A DNA stretch of 18,971 bases from DATDRM01 sp035291705. GTDB taxonomy: Bacteria; Chloroflexota; Anaerolineae; Anaerolineales; UBA4823. The stretch covers positions 1 to 18,971 of the forward strand of contig DATDRM010000277.1 in NCBI GenBank assembly GCA_035291705.1. The letters are read 5' to 3'. Below are positions 1 through 7,791 of the stretch, piece by piece (positions within the stretch are counted from its first letter, which is position 1; each line of letters starts with the position of its first letter). The notes under the pieces are model-generated. The model was not told where the DNA came from, searched no databases, and saw only the letters and a list, made by a program, of their open reading frames with translations. The translations under genes were made by a program, and so were the position numbers.

Positions 1-315
1 CGCGCTATCCTGGAACGGGATTTCGAGGCGTTCGCCGAAGTAGTCGAATTGGACTGCCACCTGATGCACGCCGTGATGAACACCTCCATGCCACCCCTGC
101 TCTACTGGCAGCCGGCGACGCTAGCGGTTATGCAGGCGGTATCAGATTGGCGCAAGAATGGACTCCCGGTTTGCTATACGATCGACGCTGGTCCGAACGT
201 GCACGTGCTTTGTCCCACCACTTCCGCTGACCAGATGATCTCCCGACTGACCCAAATCACCGGCGTCGAAAAGGTGCTCGCCGCGCGTCCAGGTGGTCCA
301 ACCCACCTGGTTTGA
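1..315 (+). CDS. mvaD: Mevalonate-pathway decarboxylase (MvaD family), C-terminal part
   Basis: Partial gene. The reading frame is open from the first base, so the N-terminus lies outside the window; 104 residues remain. The enzyme removes CO2 and phosphate from a phosphorylated mevalonate to build isoprenoid precursors in the cytoplasm. The fragment carries the family motif YTIDAGPNVHVL; the Asp of DAGPN (codon at 184-186) is the family's conserved catalytic aspartate. It also has the typical upstream stretch MHAVMNTSMPPLLYW. Whether the substrate is diphosphomevalonate (MDD) or 5-phosphomevalonate, as shown for the Roseiflexus castenholzii homologue, cannot be decided because the phosphate-binding N-terminal half is missing. 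The last codons form a perfect hairpin (289-310). The gene is followed by a 155-base gap and the separately promoted rseP. Confidence 0.85.
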   Translation, partial: RAILERDFEAFAEVVELDCHLMHAVMNTSMPPLLYWQPATLAVMQAVSDWRKNGLPVCYTIDAGPNVHVLCPTTSADQMISRLTQITGVEKVLAARPGGPTHLV

Positions 316-319
316 TTTA
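289..319 (+). terminator. Terminator-like hairpin inside the 3' end of mvaD
   Basis: A perfect 8-bp stem CCAGGTGG (289-296) / CCACCTGG (303-310) with a 6-base loop is followed by TTTGATTTAG. The stem lies within the last codons, so the terminator would be embedded in the coding sequence. The T-tract is interrupted, which makes termination plausible but not certain. Confidence 0.4.
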
Positions 320-397
320 GGAAAACGAATCAAGCCCACGGAGGAAATTCATCTTGCTAGAAATTCGTTAGAATCGTCTAATGCTTGCATTGGTGTA

Positions 398-426
398 TGG
401 AATGTTCCCCCAGGACAGGATATAAT
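398..426 (+). promoter_or_regulatory. Candidate promoter for rseP
   Basis: A perfect TATAAT box lies at 421-426, with a weak -35 (TGGAAT, 398-403) 17 bases upstream. It sits in the mvaD-rseP gap about 45 bases before the rseP start, with the expected orientation. The -10 is convincing; the -35 matches only 3 of 6 positions. Confidence 0.45.
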
Positions 427-470
427 CAAATCTGGTAAGCTTTTACATATCAGAACTATTTAAGGTAACT

Positions 471-1541
471 ATGAGTACAACGCTATTGGTCGAAATTGCA
501 CAATTCATCGGCGCCCTGGCTGCTCTGATCATTATCCACGAGCTCGGTCACTTCATTGTTGCCCGCCTGTTAAAAGTAGAAGTGGAGGAGTTCGGGCTTG
601 GCTTTCCACCCCGCATCGCCACTCTTTTTTATGCCTGGGGCACCCGCTTTTCCTTGAACCTGCTCCCCTTCGGTGGTTTCGTCCGCCCGAAGGGGGAGAA
701 CGATCCCAATATTCCTGGAGGACTGGCAGCTTCCAGTCCATGGGTGCGCCTGTCTGTGTTGGTTGCTGGCCCGCTGGCCAACTTATTGGTTGGCGTAATC
801 CTTTATGCGGTGATCTTCAGCAAGATCGGCATGCCGATCACAGATCAGGTTCAAATCATAGAAGTGGTGCCCAACTCCCCAGCTGCCCAGGCCGGCCTGT
901 TGCCAGGCGACCTGATCTTAGCTGTCAATGATAACAAAGTCGACAGCACCCAGGCTTTGCATGACGCCATTTACGCCAACCTGGACCAAACGACTCACAT
1001 CACCTACATGCGGAACGAGCAAGAAGGAGAAACCACACTGGTACCGCGCAGCCAGCCGCCGGACGGCGAGGGTGCCATCGGGATCGTAATGGGCAACCCA
1101 ACCAGGTCGGTCTCTGTGCTGACGGCGCTGCCGGTGGGTTTTACAGCTGTGTTCGAACACGGAAGAGAATTGCTGGCCTTTCCGGTGAGGATGATCAAGG
1201 GCCAGACTGCTCCAGAGGAGGGCCGCCTGGTAGGTTTCAAGGGTATGTTTGACATATACCAGCAGGTGCGTCAAAGTGAGCCTCTCCCGAACTTTCCGGC
1301 CGGTGTGAACATCCTTGGCTTCTTCGCCACTATCACCATCTCCCTGGGCATCTTGAACCTGCTCCCCATCCCAGCCCTGGATGGAGGTCGCATCCTGTTT
1401 GTGCTGCCTGAGATCGTGTTGGGTCGCCGTATCCCTCCCCGCTACGAGAATGCGATCAATCTGGTAAGCTTCGCTATGCTCTTGATGTTGTTGCTCTTTA
1501 TCAACTTGCAAGATTTTTTCAACCCCATTGCATTGCCTTAA
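471..1541 (+). CDS. rseP: RIP metalloprotease RseP (M50 site-2 protease)
   Basis: Membrane-embedded zinc protease that cuts transmembrane substrates such as anti-sigma factors or signal-peptide remnants. The 356-residue protein has the M50 active site HELGH at residues 23-27 in the first membrane segment and the second zinc-ligand motif LDGGR with D304. A single PDZ domain (about 127-185, including SPAAQAGLLPGDLIL) lies between them, and hydrophobic segments sit near 95-115 and 330-350. The FGGFVRPKGEND loop typical of the family follows the active-site helix. The E. coli protein has two tandem PDZ domains and about 450 residues; this shorter single-PDZ form is common in other phyla. The ATG has a modest TAAGGT Shine-Dalgarno sequence. 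It is preceded by its own -10 box and is not fused to the usual dxr neighbour. The actual substrate cannot be read from this window. Confidence 0.93.
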   Translation: MSTTLLVEIAQFIGALAALIIIHELGHFIVARLLKVEVEEFGLGFPPRIATLFYAWGTRFSLNLLPFGGFVRPKGENDPNIPGGLAASSPWVRLSVLVAGPLANLLVGVILYAVIFSKIGMPITDQVQIIEVVPNSPAAQAGLLPGDLILAVNDNKVDSTQALHDAIYANLDQTTHITYMRNEQEGETTLVPRSQPPDGEGAIGIVMGNPTRSVSVLTALPVGFTAVFEHGRELLAFPVRMIKGQTAPEEGRLVGFKGMFDIYQQVRQSEPLPNFPAGVNILGFFATITISLGILNLLPIPALDGGRILFVLPEIVLGRRIPPRYENAINLVSFAMLLMLLLFINLQDFFNPIALP

Positions 1542-1609
1542 TTGCCTTGTGAATCCGTGCAGGCTTTGGACTGCGCCCAGAAATCGCGTTCCTGGTTTGT
1601 AGTCAAATT

Positions 1610-2692
1610 ATGTCAAGCCCATCCGAAATACCCTTGCAAACATTGATCAATTCGTTATTAGACGAGGACACGCCGTTGAATCCGAGCCTCCTCTACCGGC
1701 TTTCTGATCTCGATACTGGCGAGCTGGCCTTGTTGAAAAATGCCTGGCCCCAGCTGCCCCTTTGGCGACGGCAGGCCCTGATGGAAGACCTGGAAGAGCT
1801 GGGCCTCGCCGACGACTTGCTTTCTTTCGAGACGATCGGGCGACATGCCATTTCGGACGCAGATCCCAAAGTGCGCCTGGCAGCCGTTCGTTTGTTATGG
1901 GAATTTGAGGCGATTGACTTGATTCCGAACTTCCTGCGCTTGCTCGAGTCCGACCCTGAAGTCGACGTGAGAGCCGCCGCAGCCACAGCCTTGGGGCAAT
2001 ATATCTACCTGGCAGAAATCGATGAAATCCCCAAGGCAAGACAGTGCACTCTTGATGACCGCTTACTTCAAGTCATCGCCGGGGATGATGCTGCCCAGGT
2101 ACGCCGCCACGCTCTGGAATCGATCAGCTTTTCTAGCCGGGTTGAAATCCCCCCCTTGATCGAGACAGCCTTCTCGAGTGGTGAAATAGATTGGATCGCT
2201 TCTGCGCTGATCGCAATGGGTCGTTCAATGGACAGGCGTTGGGAAGAAGATGTTCTCTCCATGCTGGATAACAAGGTGCCATCCCTGCGAGCGGAAGCGG
2301 CGCGTGCGGCCGGGGAGCTAGAGATTTCAGAAGCCGTTGCCTCGCTCGTCGATCTTGCTGAGGACACCGACGAGGATGTACGCATGGCCGCCATCTGGTC
2401 GCTCTCCCAGATCGGCGGGGAAAAAGCCCGCCGGACCTTGAATAACTTACTCCTCAAATCGGAGGAAGAAGACGAAGTTGATTATTTGGAGACCGCTCTG
2501 GACAACCTGGCGTTTACCGAGGGTTTGGATCCCTTTTCGCTCCTGGATCTCCCGGAGGACGAGGCAGAGTCTGAGCTGTACGGCATGCTCATGGAGGAGG
2601 AGCTCGATTATTACGAGGAGGAAGAGGATGATGAGGGTGAATTCCCGGACATCGAAGAATTCGACGAAGAAGACGAGGATCTTCTGGATTGA
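1610..2692 (+). CDS. HEAT-repeat protein with a very acidic C-terminal tail
   Basis: A 360-residue soluble protein with no signal peptide. From about residue 70 to 290 it is made of helical HEAT/PBS-lyase-type repeats. Recognisable repeat signatures are DADPKVRLAAVRLLWEF, DPEVDVRAAAATALGQ, VPSLRAEAARAAGEL and DTDEDVRMAAIWSLSQIGG. Such repeats form protein-docking solenoids, so a scaffolding or assembly role is likely, but the partner is unknown. The last 47 residues contain 27 Asp/Glu and no Lys or Arg. The start lacks an obvious Shine-Dalgarno sequence, so the exact start is less certain. Its stop overlaps the TTG start of the carrier gene downstream, making it the first gene of a four-gene coupled run. 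Confidence 0.85.
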   Translation: MSSPSEIPLQTLINSLLDEDTPLNPSLLYRLSDLDTGELALLKNAWPQLPLWRRQALMEDLEELGLADDLLSFETIGRHAISDADPKVRLAAVRLLWEFEAIDLIPNFLRLLESDPEVDVRAAAATALGQYIYLAEIDEIPKARQCTLDDRLLQVIAGDDAAQVRRHALESISFSSRVEIPPLIETAFSSGEIDWIASALIAMGRSMDRRWEEDVLSMLDNKVPSLRAEAARAAGELEISEAVASLVDLAEDTDEDVRMAAIWSLSQIGGEKARRTLNNLLLKSEEEDEVDYLETALDNLAFTEGLDPFSLLDLPEDEAESELYGMLMEEELDYYEEEEDDEGEFPDIEEFDEEDEDLLD

Positions 2693-3600
2693 ATGTACTA
2701 TTTGTCCTTTTCAGTAACAACATCCTGCCAATTTTTATTGCGGCCGGAGCTGGCTACCTGGCCGCGAAATACCTGCAGGTAACCCCCCGCTCAGTTTCCC
2801 AGATAGCTTTTTATATTTTCAGCCCATGCCTGATTTTCAACCTGCTCACCTCCACCCAGCTCAGCGGCGAAGACGTCACTCGCATGGCCGGATTCACTCT
2901 CATCAGCGTGCTCACTTTAGGGGCTCTAACGGGGCTGATTGGCTGGATGCTGCGCTTAGAGCGCCGCATCCTGGTGGCAGTGCTGATCACAACGATGTTC
3001 GGCAACGCCGGCAATTACGGCCTTTCCTTGAACCTGTTCGCCTTTGGCGAAACTGCGCTGGCGCATGCCAGCCTTTTTTTTGTGACCACTTCGATCCTCG
3101 TTTATACAGTAGGCGTGGTGATCGCCTCCTTGGGGACCACGAGTCTGCGAAACGCGGTTTTAGGACTCTTTAAAGTCCCCGTAGTTTACGCGGTTGTCAT
3201 TGCTCTGCTGTTCAACCGCCTCGAGTGGCAGTTGCCGCTGCCCCTCGATCGCACCGTTATGATTATGGCCAACGCAGCCATCCCCGCTTTGCTGGTCCTG
3301 ATGGGCATCCAGCTGCATAATTCTAAGTGGAGCGACCACATCCTCGCCCTGGGGCTGACCAATTTCATGCGCCTCGTCGCTTCACCGCTCCTCGCCCTGG
3401 GGGTCAGTCTGCTCTTCCGGCTCGAAGGACCGGCCTTCCAGGCCGGGATATTAGAATCAGCCATGCCAACCGCGGTGATGATGACCATCCTGGCGACCGA
3501 ATATAACGTCGAGCCTTCTTTTGTGACCACCGTGGTATTCACCTCGACATTGCTCAGCCCGTTTACGATCACCCCTTTGCTTGCTTACCTGGGAGCATAA
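2689..3600 (+). CDS. AEC (auxin efflux carrier) family transporter
   Basis: A 303-residue polytopic membrane protein of the AEC/PIN-like carrier family (BART superfamily). It opens with SNNILPIFIAAGAGYLAAKYL, has an internal GNAGNYGLSLNLFAFGE segment of the kind seen at the family's helix break, and ends with ESAMPTAVMMTILATEYN...FTSTLLSPFTITPLL. About ten membrane segments can be seen. Bacterial members move organic anions such as malate; the substrate here is unknown. The start is TTG. It overlaps the HEAT gene stop by four bases (TTGA) and has GAGGAT nine bases upstream. The nearby ATG at 2693 is in another frame. Translation is probably coupled to the upstream gene. The stop shares one base with the next ATG (TAATG). 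Confidence 0.87.
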   Translation: MNVLFVLFSNNILPIFIAAGAGYLAAKYLQVTPRSVSQIAFYIFSPCLIFNLLTSTQLSGEDVTRMAGFTLISVLTLGALTGLIGWMLRLERRILVAVLITTMFGNAGNYGLSLNLFAFGETALAHASLFFVTTSILVYTVGVVIASLGTTSLRNAVLGLFKVPVVYAVVIALLFNRLEWQLPLPLDRTVMIMANAAIPALLVLMGIQLHNSKWSDHILALGLTNFMRLVASPLLALGVSLLFRLEGPAFQAGILESAMPTAVMMTILATEYNVEPSFVTTVVFTSTLLSPFTITPLLAYLGA

Positions 3601-4817
3601 TGCGCACCCGTCCCCTCTGTCTGATTCTAGTCCTGCTCATTCTTGGGTTGATCATCCCCCTGCCACTCCCGGCATATGCTCAGACAGAAGTGGAGGTGCT
3701 CGTCGAGCAGCCGGATTACACCTTTGGGCAGCAGATCCGCTTTCAGGCGACTATCCAATCCGCAGAGCCGATCGTCAAAGTCTTGGTCTTAACCCAGACC
3801 GGGGACCAGGCGGATATGCTGTTCATACCAGCCTCCGTCGACTCGCAAGGGAAGATCTCAGCTGTACTCGACTTACGCCAGCAGCCCCTACGCGCCTTTT
3901 CGAACGTGGACTACTGGTATCATGTGACTTTTCAAAATGGGGAGACTGCCACCAGCCCAGGATACTCGTTTTACTTAGAAGATAACCGCTTCCAGTGGGA
4001 CTCGCTTACGAGCCCACCATTTGTCGCCCATTGGTACACAGGAGACATTACTTTTGCCCAAGAGGTATTAAATATCGCCCAGGCCGGGTTGAAACGCGCT
4101 CAAGAGTTTCTGCCACCAGTGCTCGTTCCAGAGACAGTGAATCTCTATATTTATGATGACGCCCAACAACTGCAGACCGCTTTGGCCCACTCTACACAGA
4201 ATTGGGTCGCTGGTCACGCCGATCCAAATCTGAGCGTCATACTGGTCTCGCTGCCCCCCGGACCCGAAAAACAGCTTGAAATGGAACGGCAGATTCCGCA
4301 TGAACTCATGCATGTCCTGTTGTACTACACCAACGCGGACGCCTACGCTTACCTGCCAGCCTGGTACAATGAGGGATTGGCATCAATGGCCGAGCTATAT
4401 CCCAACCCGGACTACCAGGTTTTACTCCAGAGCGCCTTCGAAACCGGGGGCTTGCTACCGATCGCTTCCCTGTGCCAGTCATTTCCAACTGATGCCAGTA
4501 ACGCGATGTTAGCTTACGCCGAGGCGGCTTCCTTTACCCGTTTCATCTCTGACCGTTTTGGCATGACCAGGCTGGAAGGGTTGATGGCTTATTACGCCCA
4601 GGGTGTGGATTGCCAACGTGGTGTGGAAGCTGTTCTGGATAACGATTTGGAACACCTGGATGGCATGTGGCGCCAGGATACATTTGCCGAGAACCTGTGG
4701 CGCAGCGCCCTCGAGAACTTGCTTCCCTGGTTCACCTTATTGGTGATTGTTTTGGCCGTACCGGTAGCCTTGGCGATCAGCATGCTGCGGCGGAAGCCGG
4801 TAAGGATGGAATTATGA
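3600..4817 (+). CDS. Exported MA-clan (gluzincin-like) zinc metallopeptidase
   Basis: A 405-residue extracytoplasmic peptidase. The N-terminus is a clear Sec signal peptide (about 1-28, ending PAYAQTE). A beta-rich region (about 30-135) follows. The catalytic part has HELMH (H234, E235, H238) and, 20 residues later, WYNEGLASMAE with E258 as the third zinc ligand; this is the HExxH + E arrangement of MA-clan 'peptidase MA-like' proteins. A C-terminal membrane helix (about 373-395) followed by RRKP would anchor it with the peptidase outside the cell. The substrate is unknown. The gene is coupled on both sides: its ATG shares a base with the carrier stop, and its TGA overlaps the acylphosphatase ATG (ATGA). 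Confidence 0.85.
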   Translation: MRTRPLCLILVLLILGLIIPLPLPAYAQTEVEVLVEQPDYTFGQQIRFQATIQSAEPIVKVLVLTQTGDQADMLFIPASVDSQGKISAVLDLRQQPLRAFSNVDYWYHVTFQNGETATSPGYSFYLEDNRFQWDSLTSPPFVAHWYTGDITFAQEVLNIAQAGLKRAQEFLPPVLVPETVNLYIYDDAQQLQTALAHSTQNWVAGHADPNLSVILVSLPPGPEKQLEMERQIPHELMHVLLYYTNADAYAYLPAWYNEGLASMAELYPNPDYQVLLQSAFETGGLLPIASLCQSFPTDASNAMLAYAEAASFTRFISDRFGMTRLEGLMAYYAQGVDCQRGVEAVLDNDLEHLDGMWRQDTFAENLWRSALENLLPWFTLLVIVLAVPVALAISMLRRKPVRMEL

Positions 4818-5107
4818 CGGAAGGCGAAAAGGTACGCCTCCAGGCCATTGTCGAGGGGCGCGTGCAAGGTGTAGGGTTCCGCGCTTTCGTGATCGATAAA
4901 GCGAACGATCTGGAATTGACCGGTTGGGTGCGAAACCGTTGGGATGGCAGCGTGGAGGTAGTGGCAGAGAGCGACCAAACAACGCTGGATAAACTCTTGG
5001 GTGCCCTTCGAAAGGGTCCCCGCGCGGCTTACGTCACCCAGGTCAAATCCGAATGGCAAACCGCCACGGGGGAATTCTACAGTTTTTCCGTCAGGTCCAC
5101 GTATTAG
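4814..5107 (+). CDS. acyP: Acylphosphatase
   Basis: A 97-residue cytoplasmic enzyme that hydrolyses acyl phosphates such as acetyl phosphate or 1,3-bisphosphoglycerate. Both family signatures are present: GRVQGVGFR with catalytic R23, and GWVRNRWDGSVEV with catalytic N41. The length is typical for the family (about 90-100). The start chosen is the ATG that overlaps the upstream peptidase stop (ATGA). A longer open frame reaches back to 4667 inside the peptidase gene but adds no family sequence. The stop TAG overlaps the radC stop on the other strand, so the two genes end tail-to-tail with no room for a terminator. Confidence 0.93.
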   Translation: MTEGEKVRLQAIVEGRVQGVGFRAFVIDKANDLELTGWVRNRWDGSVEVVAESDQTTLDKLLGALRKGPRAAYVTQVKSEWQTATGEFYSFSVRSTY

Positions 5108-5805
5108 GTAAATCCAATTCCACGTTCCTTAAGCGATATATATCTCCCTCCCCCGATCACCAGGTGGTCTAAAACATCGATATCCAATAGTTTTCCAGCC
5201 TGGGCTATTGCACGCGTGATCGCAATGTCGTCCGGGCTGGGTGTTGCATCACCGCTGGGATGATTGTGCACAACGATGATGGCAGCCGCGTTGCGCCGGA
5301 TAGCTGCCTTGAATAATTCTCCCACTCGAACCTGGGAGGTATTTAACGAACCTTGATACACTTCGACGATGTCCAACACCCGGTTACGCACGTCCAGCAA
5401 CATCACTCGCAGATGTTCCTGTTCCAGGGCGCTCATTTCATAGCGCACCAGGGCGGCTGCGTCTTCTGGGCTGTGGATGGCAGGTCGTTCCTCAGGCGAT
5501 TCGAGGCTCAACCGCCGGCCCAATTCGATGGCTGCTTTGATCTGGGCGGCCTTGGCCGGGCCAATCCCACGCTGACTGCATACCTCCTCGAATGCAGCCC
5601 GGTGAAGACCAGCCAGTCCGCCAAAACTTTGCAACAGGCGTTGCCCCACCTGGACAGAGTTCTCGCCGGTTACACCCACCCTTAGCAGAATCGCCAACAA
5701 TTCGGCATTGCTAAGCGCCTGGGGACCGAGATTTGCCAGACGCTCGCGCGGCCTTTCCGACTCAGCCAGATCGGTGATGCGAAAAGTGCTGTATTGTTCG
5801 CTCAT
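5104..5805 (-). CDS. radC: RadC-family JAB/MPN domain protein
   Basis: 233 residues with the start at the ATG at 5805, which is preceded by a purine-rich GGAAGGAAGGGA. An upstream in-frame ATG at 5847 would add 14 residues but has no such site. The N-terminal part (about 20-100) is the helix-hairpin-helix UPF0758 region, including GPQALSNAELLAILLRVG and SQRGIGPAKAAQIKAA. The C-terminal JAB1/MPN domain carries the zinc motif HNHPSGDATPSPDD (H180, H182, S190, D193). Despite the name, a direct DNA-repair role is not established for the family; the fold suggests a metal-dependent hydrolase. It converges on acylphosphatase with overlapping stops and diverges from the zinc-ribbon gene at 5861. Confidence 0.92.
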   Translation of the reverse strand: MSEQYSTFRITDLAESERPRERLANLGPQALSNAELLAILLRVGVTGENSVQVGQRLLQSFGGLAGLHRAAFEEVCSQRGIGPAKAAQIKAAIELGRRLSLESPEERPAIHSPEDAAALVRYEMSALEQEHLRVMLLDVRNRVLDIVEVYQGSLNTSQVRVGELFKAAIRRNAAAIIVVHNHPSGDATPSPDDIAITRAIAQAGKLLDIDVLDHLVIGGGRYISLKERGIGFT

Positions 5806-5832
5806 GGCTTCCCTTCCTTCCAGTCGCTTCCA

Positions 5833-5841
5833 TGCTATAAT
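5833..5841 (+). promoter_or_regulatory. Extended -10 promoter for the zinc-ribbon gene
   Basis: TGCTATAAT (5833-5841) is a perfect extended -10 element (TGn + TATAAT). There is no good -35 box 17 bases upstream, which extended -10 promoters tolerate. The start would be near 5848, leaving a leader of only about 13 bases before the ATG at 5861. Confidence 0.5.
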
Positions 5842-5860
5842 CCCCAACTAGGCACAGCCC

Positions 5861-6391
5861 ATGACTTTTGATCCGGCATCCCTGACCAATATTCTCCTAA
5901 TCCTGACCGCCTGGGGAGCAGCTTTCCTCGCCGCGCTCTGGCTGAGCCTGGTCATCTGGACCTTCCGGGATATCCGTTCGCGGGCACGCGACCCCCTGGC
6001 GCGTATCCTTGCCGTTTTGGTGGTTGCCGTTCTCTTCCTACCCGGGATCATCATTTACCTCATCCTGCGCCCTCCCCGGACGCTGGAGCAGGAATATCAG
6101 CAAACTTTGGAAGAGGAAGCCCTGCTCCAGGCGATCGAGGAAAGCCCACTTTGCCCAGGCTGCGGGCGGCGGATTAAAGAAAACTGGGTGGTCTGCCCGA
6201 ATTGCCATACCAAGCTCAGAAAGAACTGTCACCAATGCGGAAAGCTGATGGAGCTGCCCTGGAATCTTTGCCCTTACTGCGGAACTCCCGCCCCCGGTAT
6301 GCGCCGCGAAGGCCTCACCCTGGATGAAGCCCTGCGACCTTTGCCAGTCGAGACCGAGGAAGAGGAAGAGCAACAATTGGTTGAAGGTTGA
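5861..6391 (+). CDS. Membrane-anchored double zinc-ribbon protein
   Basis: A 176-residue protein. Two hydrophobic segments (about 10-34 and 48-70), separated by a short basic stretch (FRDIRSRARD), make an N-terminal membrane hairpin. Then come two four-cysteine zinc ribbons: C98/C101/C112/C115 and C123/C126/C137/C140. These are rubredoxin-like CPxC knuckles of the DZANK/zinc-ribbon type. The C-terminus is acidic (VETEEEEEQQ). Such ribbons usually bind proteins or nucleic acid; no enzymatic function can be assigned. The cysteine ribbons should face the cytoplasm given the positive residues, but this is inference. It is transcribed from a short divergent region shared with radC. The hairpin at 6430-6451 may also stop its transcript. 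Confidence 0.8.
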   Translation: MTFDPASLTNILLILTAWGAAFLAALWLSLVIWTFRDIRSRARDPLARILAVLVVAVLFLPGIIIYLILRPPRTLEQEYQQTLEEEALLQAIEESPLCPGCGRRIKENWVVCPNCHTKLRKNCHQCGKLMELPWNLCPYCGTPAPGMRREGLTLDEALRPLPVETEEEEEQQLVEG

Positions 6392-6423
6392 AAGTTCTCA
6401 GTTTGATACAATCGTCGACCACC

Positions 6424-6451
6424 AAGAAAAGCCGGGCACTTTTGCCCGGCT
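6424..6451 (-). terminator. Intrinsic terminator of enolase (possibly bidirectional)
   Basis: A perfect 9-bp GC-rich stem AGCCGGGCA (6430-6438) / TGCCCGGCT (6443-6451) with a 4-base loop begins 8 bases after the enolase stop. On the minus strand it is followed by TTTTCTT. On the plus strand it is followed by GGTTTATTT, so it may also serve the gene ending at 6391. Confidence 0.85.
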
Positions 6452-6458
6452 GGTTTAT

Positions 6459-7748
6459 TTACCTTCGCAAAGCCTCCCAACCCGCATAGCGCGCCAAGTC
6501 GCCTAACTCCTCCTCGATGCGCAGCAGTTCATTGTACTTGGCAACCCGGTCTGATCTGGCCGGCGCCCCCGTCTTGATCTGTCCCATGTTCAGCGCAACT
6601 GCCAGGTCGGCGATGGTCGCATCTTCGGTCTCGCCGGAACGGTGCGAGGTCACCGCCTGCCAGCCAGCCCGGTGGCAGGTTTCCACCGCTTCGATCGTCT
6701 CGGTCAGCGTGCCGATCTGGTTGAGCTTGACCAACAGCGCATTGGCTGCCTTCTCACGGATAGCGCGCCGTACACGTTCAGGGTTCGTCACCAGCAAATC
6801 GTCGCCAACGATTTGAATCCGGCCGCCCAACTCTTGGGTGAGCATTTTCCATCCTTCCCAATCGTCCTGGGCCAGACCATCCTCGATGGATACGATCGGA
6901 TACTGGTCGGCCCAAGATTTCCAGAACGCTACCATCTGTTCACTGTTCAGTTTCTTGCCCTCCCGGCGCAGGTTATAGAGATGGGAGTCCTCTTCGTACA
7001 ATTCAGAGGCTGCGGGGTCCAGCGCAATCGCCACTTGCTCTCCAGCCTTGTAACCGGCTTTCTCAATCGCTTCCAGGATCACTTCTACCGCCTCGGCGTT
7101 CGCCTTCAAGGCCGGCGCATAACCGCCCTCGTCACCCACCAGCGCCGTATAACCGCGATCCTTAAGCACCTTCTTTAGGGTTTGGTAAATTTCAGACCCC
7201 CAACGCAAGGCTTCAGCAAAAGACCCAGCGCCAAAGGGCATGATCATGAACTCTTGCGCATCGGTAGATTGCCAACCGGTATGCGCCCCGCCATTGAGGA
7301 TATTCAACATTGGGACGGGCATCACATGTGCATATACTCCACCGATATAACGGTAAAGCGGCAAACCGAGGAAATTGGCCGCAGCCTTCGCCACCGCCAG
7401 GCTGGTGCCCAAGATGGCGTTGGCGCCCAATTTGGATTTATTCGGAGTCCCGTCCAACTCCAACATAGCCATATCGACCGCCATTTGTTCGGTGACGTCC
7501 CAACCAAGCAACAAATCGCTGATGGCACCGTTCACGTTATCGACTGCTTTCCGCACCCCTTTGCCTCCATAGCGGCCTTTATCCCCATCGCGCAGCTCAA
7601 GCGCCTCGTGTACACCGGTCGACGCCCCGGAGGGCACTGCCGCCCGGCCCCAGCTGCCATCTTGCAGCACCACCTCCACTTCCACTGTGGGGTTGCCCCG
7701 CGAATCCAAAACCTCACGTGCGACGATCTCGTCAATGATTGGCATCAT
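6459..7748 (-). CDS. eno: Enolase (phosphopyruvate hydratase)
   Basis: A 429-residue glycolytic enzyme converting 2-phosphoglycerate to phosphoenolpyruvate, also part of the RNA degradosome in some bacteria. Metal ligands D244 (ALDPAASE), E289 (SIEDGLAQDDW) and D316 (VGDDLLVTN) are present. So are the catalytic K341 (LLVKLNQIGT), the acid/base E207 (VGDEGGY) and the substrate loop SHRSGETED around H369. Length is normal. The start is a double ATG (7748 and 7745) behind AGAGGTG; either is possible, and the second gives the more usual N-terminus MPIIDEIVARE. The gene is monocistronic, with a strong terminator downstream and a divergent promoter region shared with the acyltransferase. Confidence 0.97.
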   Translation of the reverse strand: MMPIIDEIVAREVLDSRGNPTVEVEVVLQDGSWGRAAVPSGASTGVHEALELRDGDKGRYGGKGVRKAVDNVNGAISDLLLGWDVTEQMAVDMAMLELDGTPNKSKLGANAILGTSLAVAKAAANFLGLPLYRYIGGVYAHVMPVPMLNILNGGAHTGWQSTDAQEFMIMPFGAGSFAEALRWGSEIYQTLKKVLKDRGYTALVGDEGGYAPALKANAEAVEVILEAIEKAGYKAGEQVAIALDPAASELYEEDSHLYNLRREGKKLNSEQMVAFWKSWADQYPIVSIEDGLAQDDWEGWKMLTQELGGRIQIVGDDLLVTNPERVRRAIREKAANALLVKLNQIGTLTETIEAVETCHRAGWQAVTSHRSGETEDATIADLAVALNMGQIKTGAPARSDRVAKYNELLRIEEELGDLARYAGWEALRR

Positions 7749-7761
7749 GTTTCACCTCTGA

Positions 7762-7791
7762 TTGTAGAATAAAGTGTTATATAAGTATAAT
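7762..7791 (+). promoter_or_regulatory. Candidate promoter for the acyltransferase gene
   Basis: TTGTAG (7762-7767) and a perfect TATAAT (7786-7791) are separated by 18 bases, about 48 bases before the ATG at 7839. The -10 is strong and the -35 weak. Confidence 0.45.

Noticed and set aside
324..369. Inverted repeat AACGAAT/ATTCGTT in the mvaD-rseP gap as an operator
   Set aside because: Arms are only 7 bases apart by 32 bases with a poorly paired interior; not distinguishable from chance.
918..1511. 197-aa open frame on the minus strand
   Set aside because: It is antisense to the PDZ and C-terminal regions of rseP; low-complexity Gln/His/Arg composition.
2693..2695. ATG start for the AEC carrier
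   Set aside because: It is in the wrong frame; the in-frame start is the TTG at 2689, supported by GAGGAT upstream.
7182..7772. 196-aa open frame on the plus strand
   Set aside because: It is antisense to enolase; no motif, and enolase is unambiguous.
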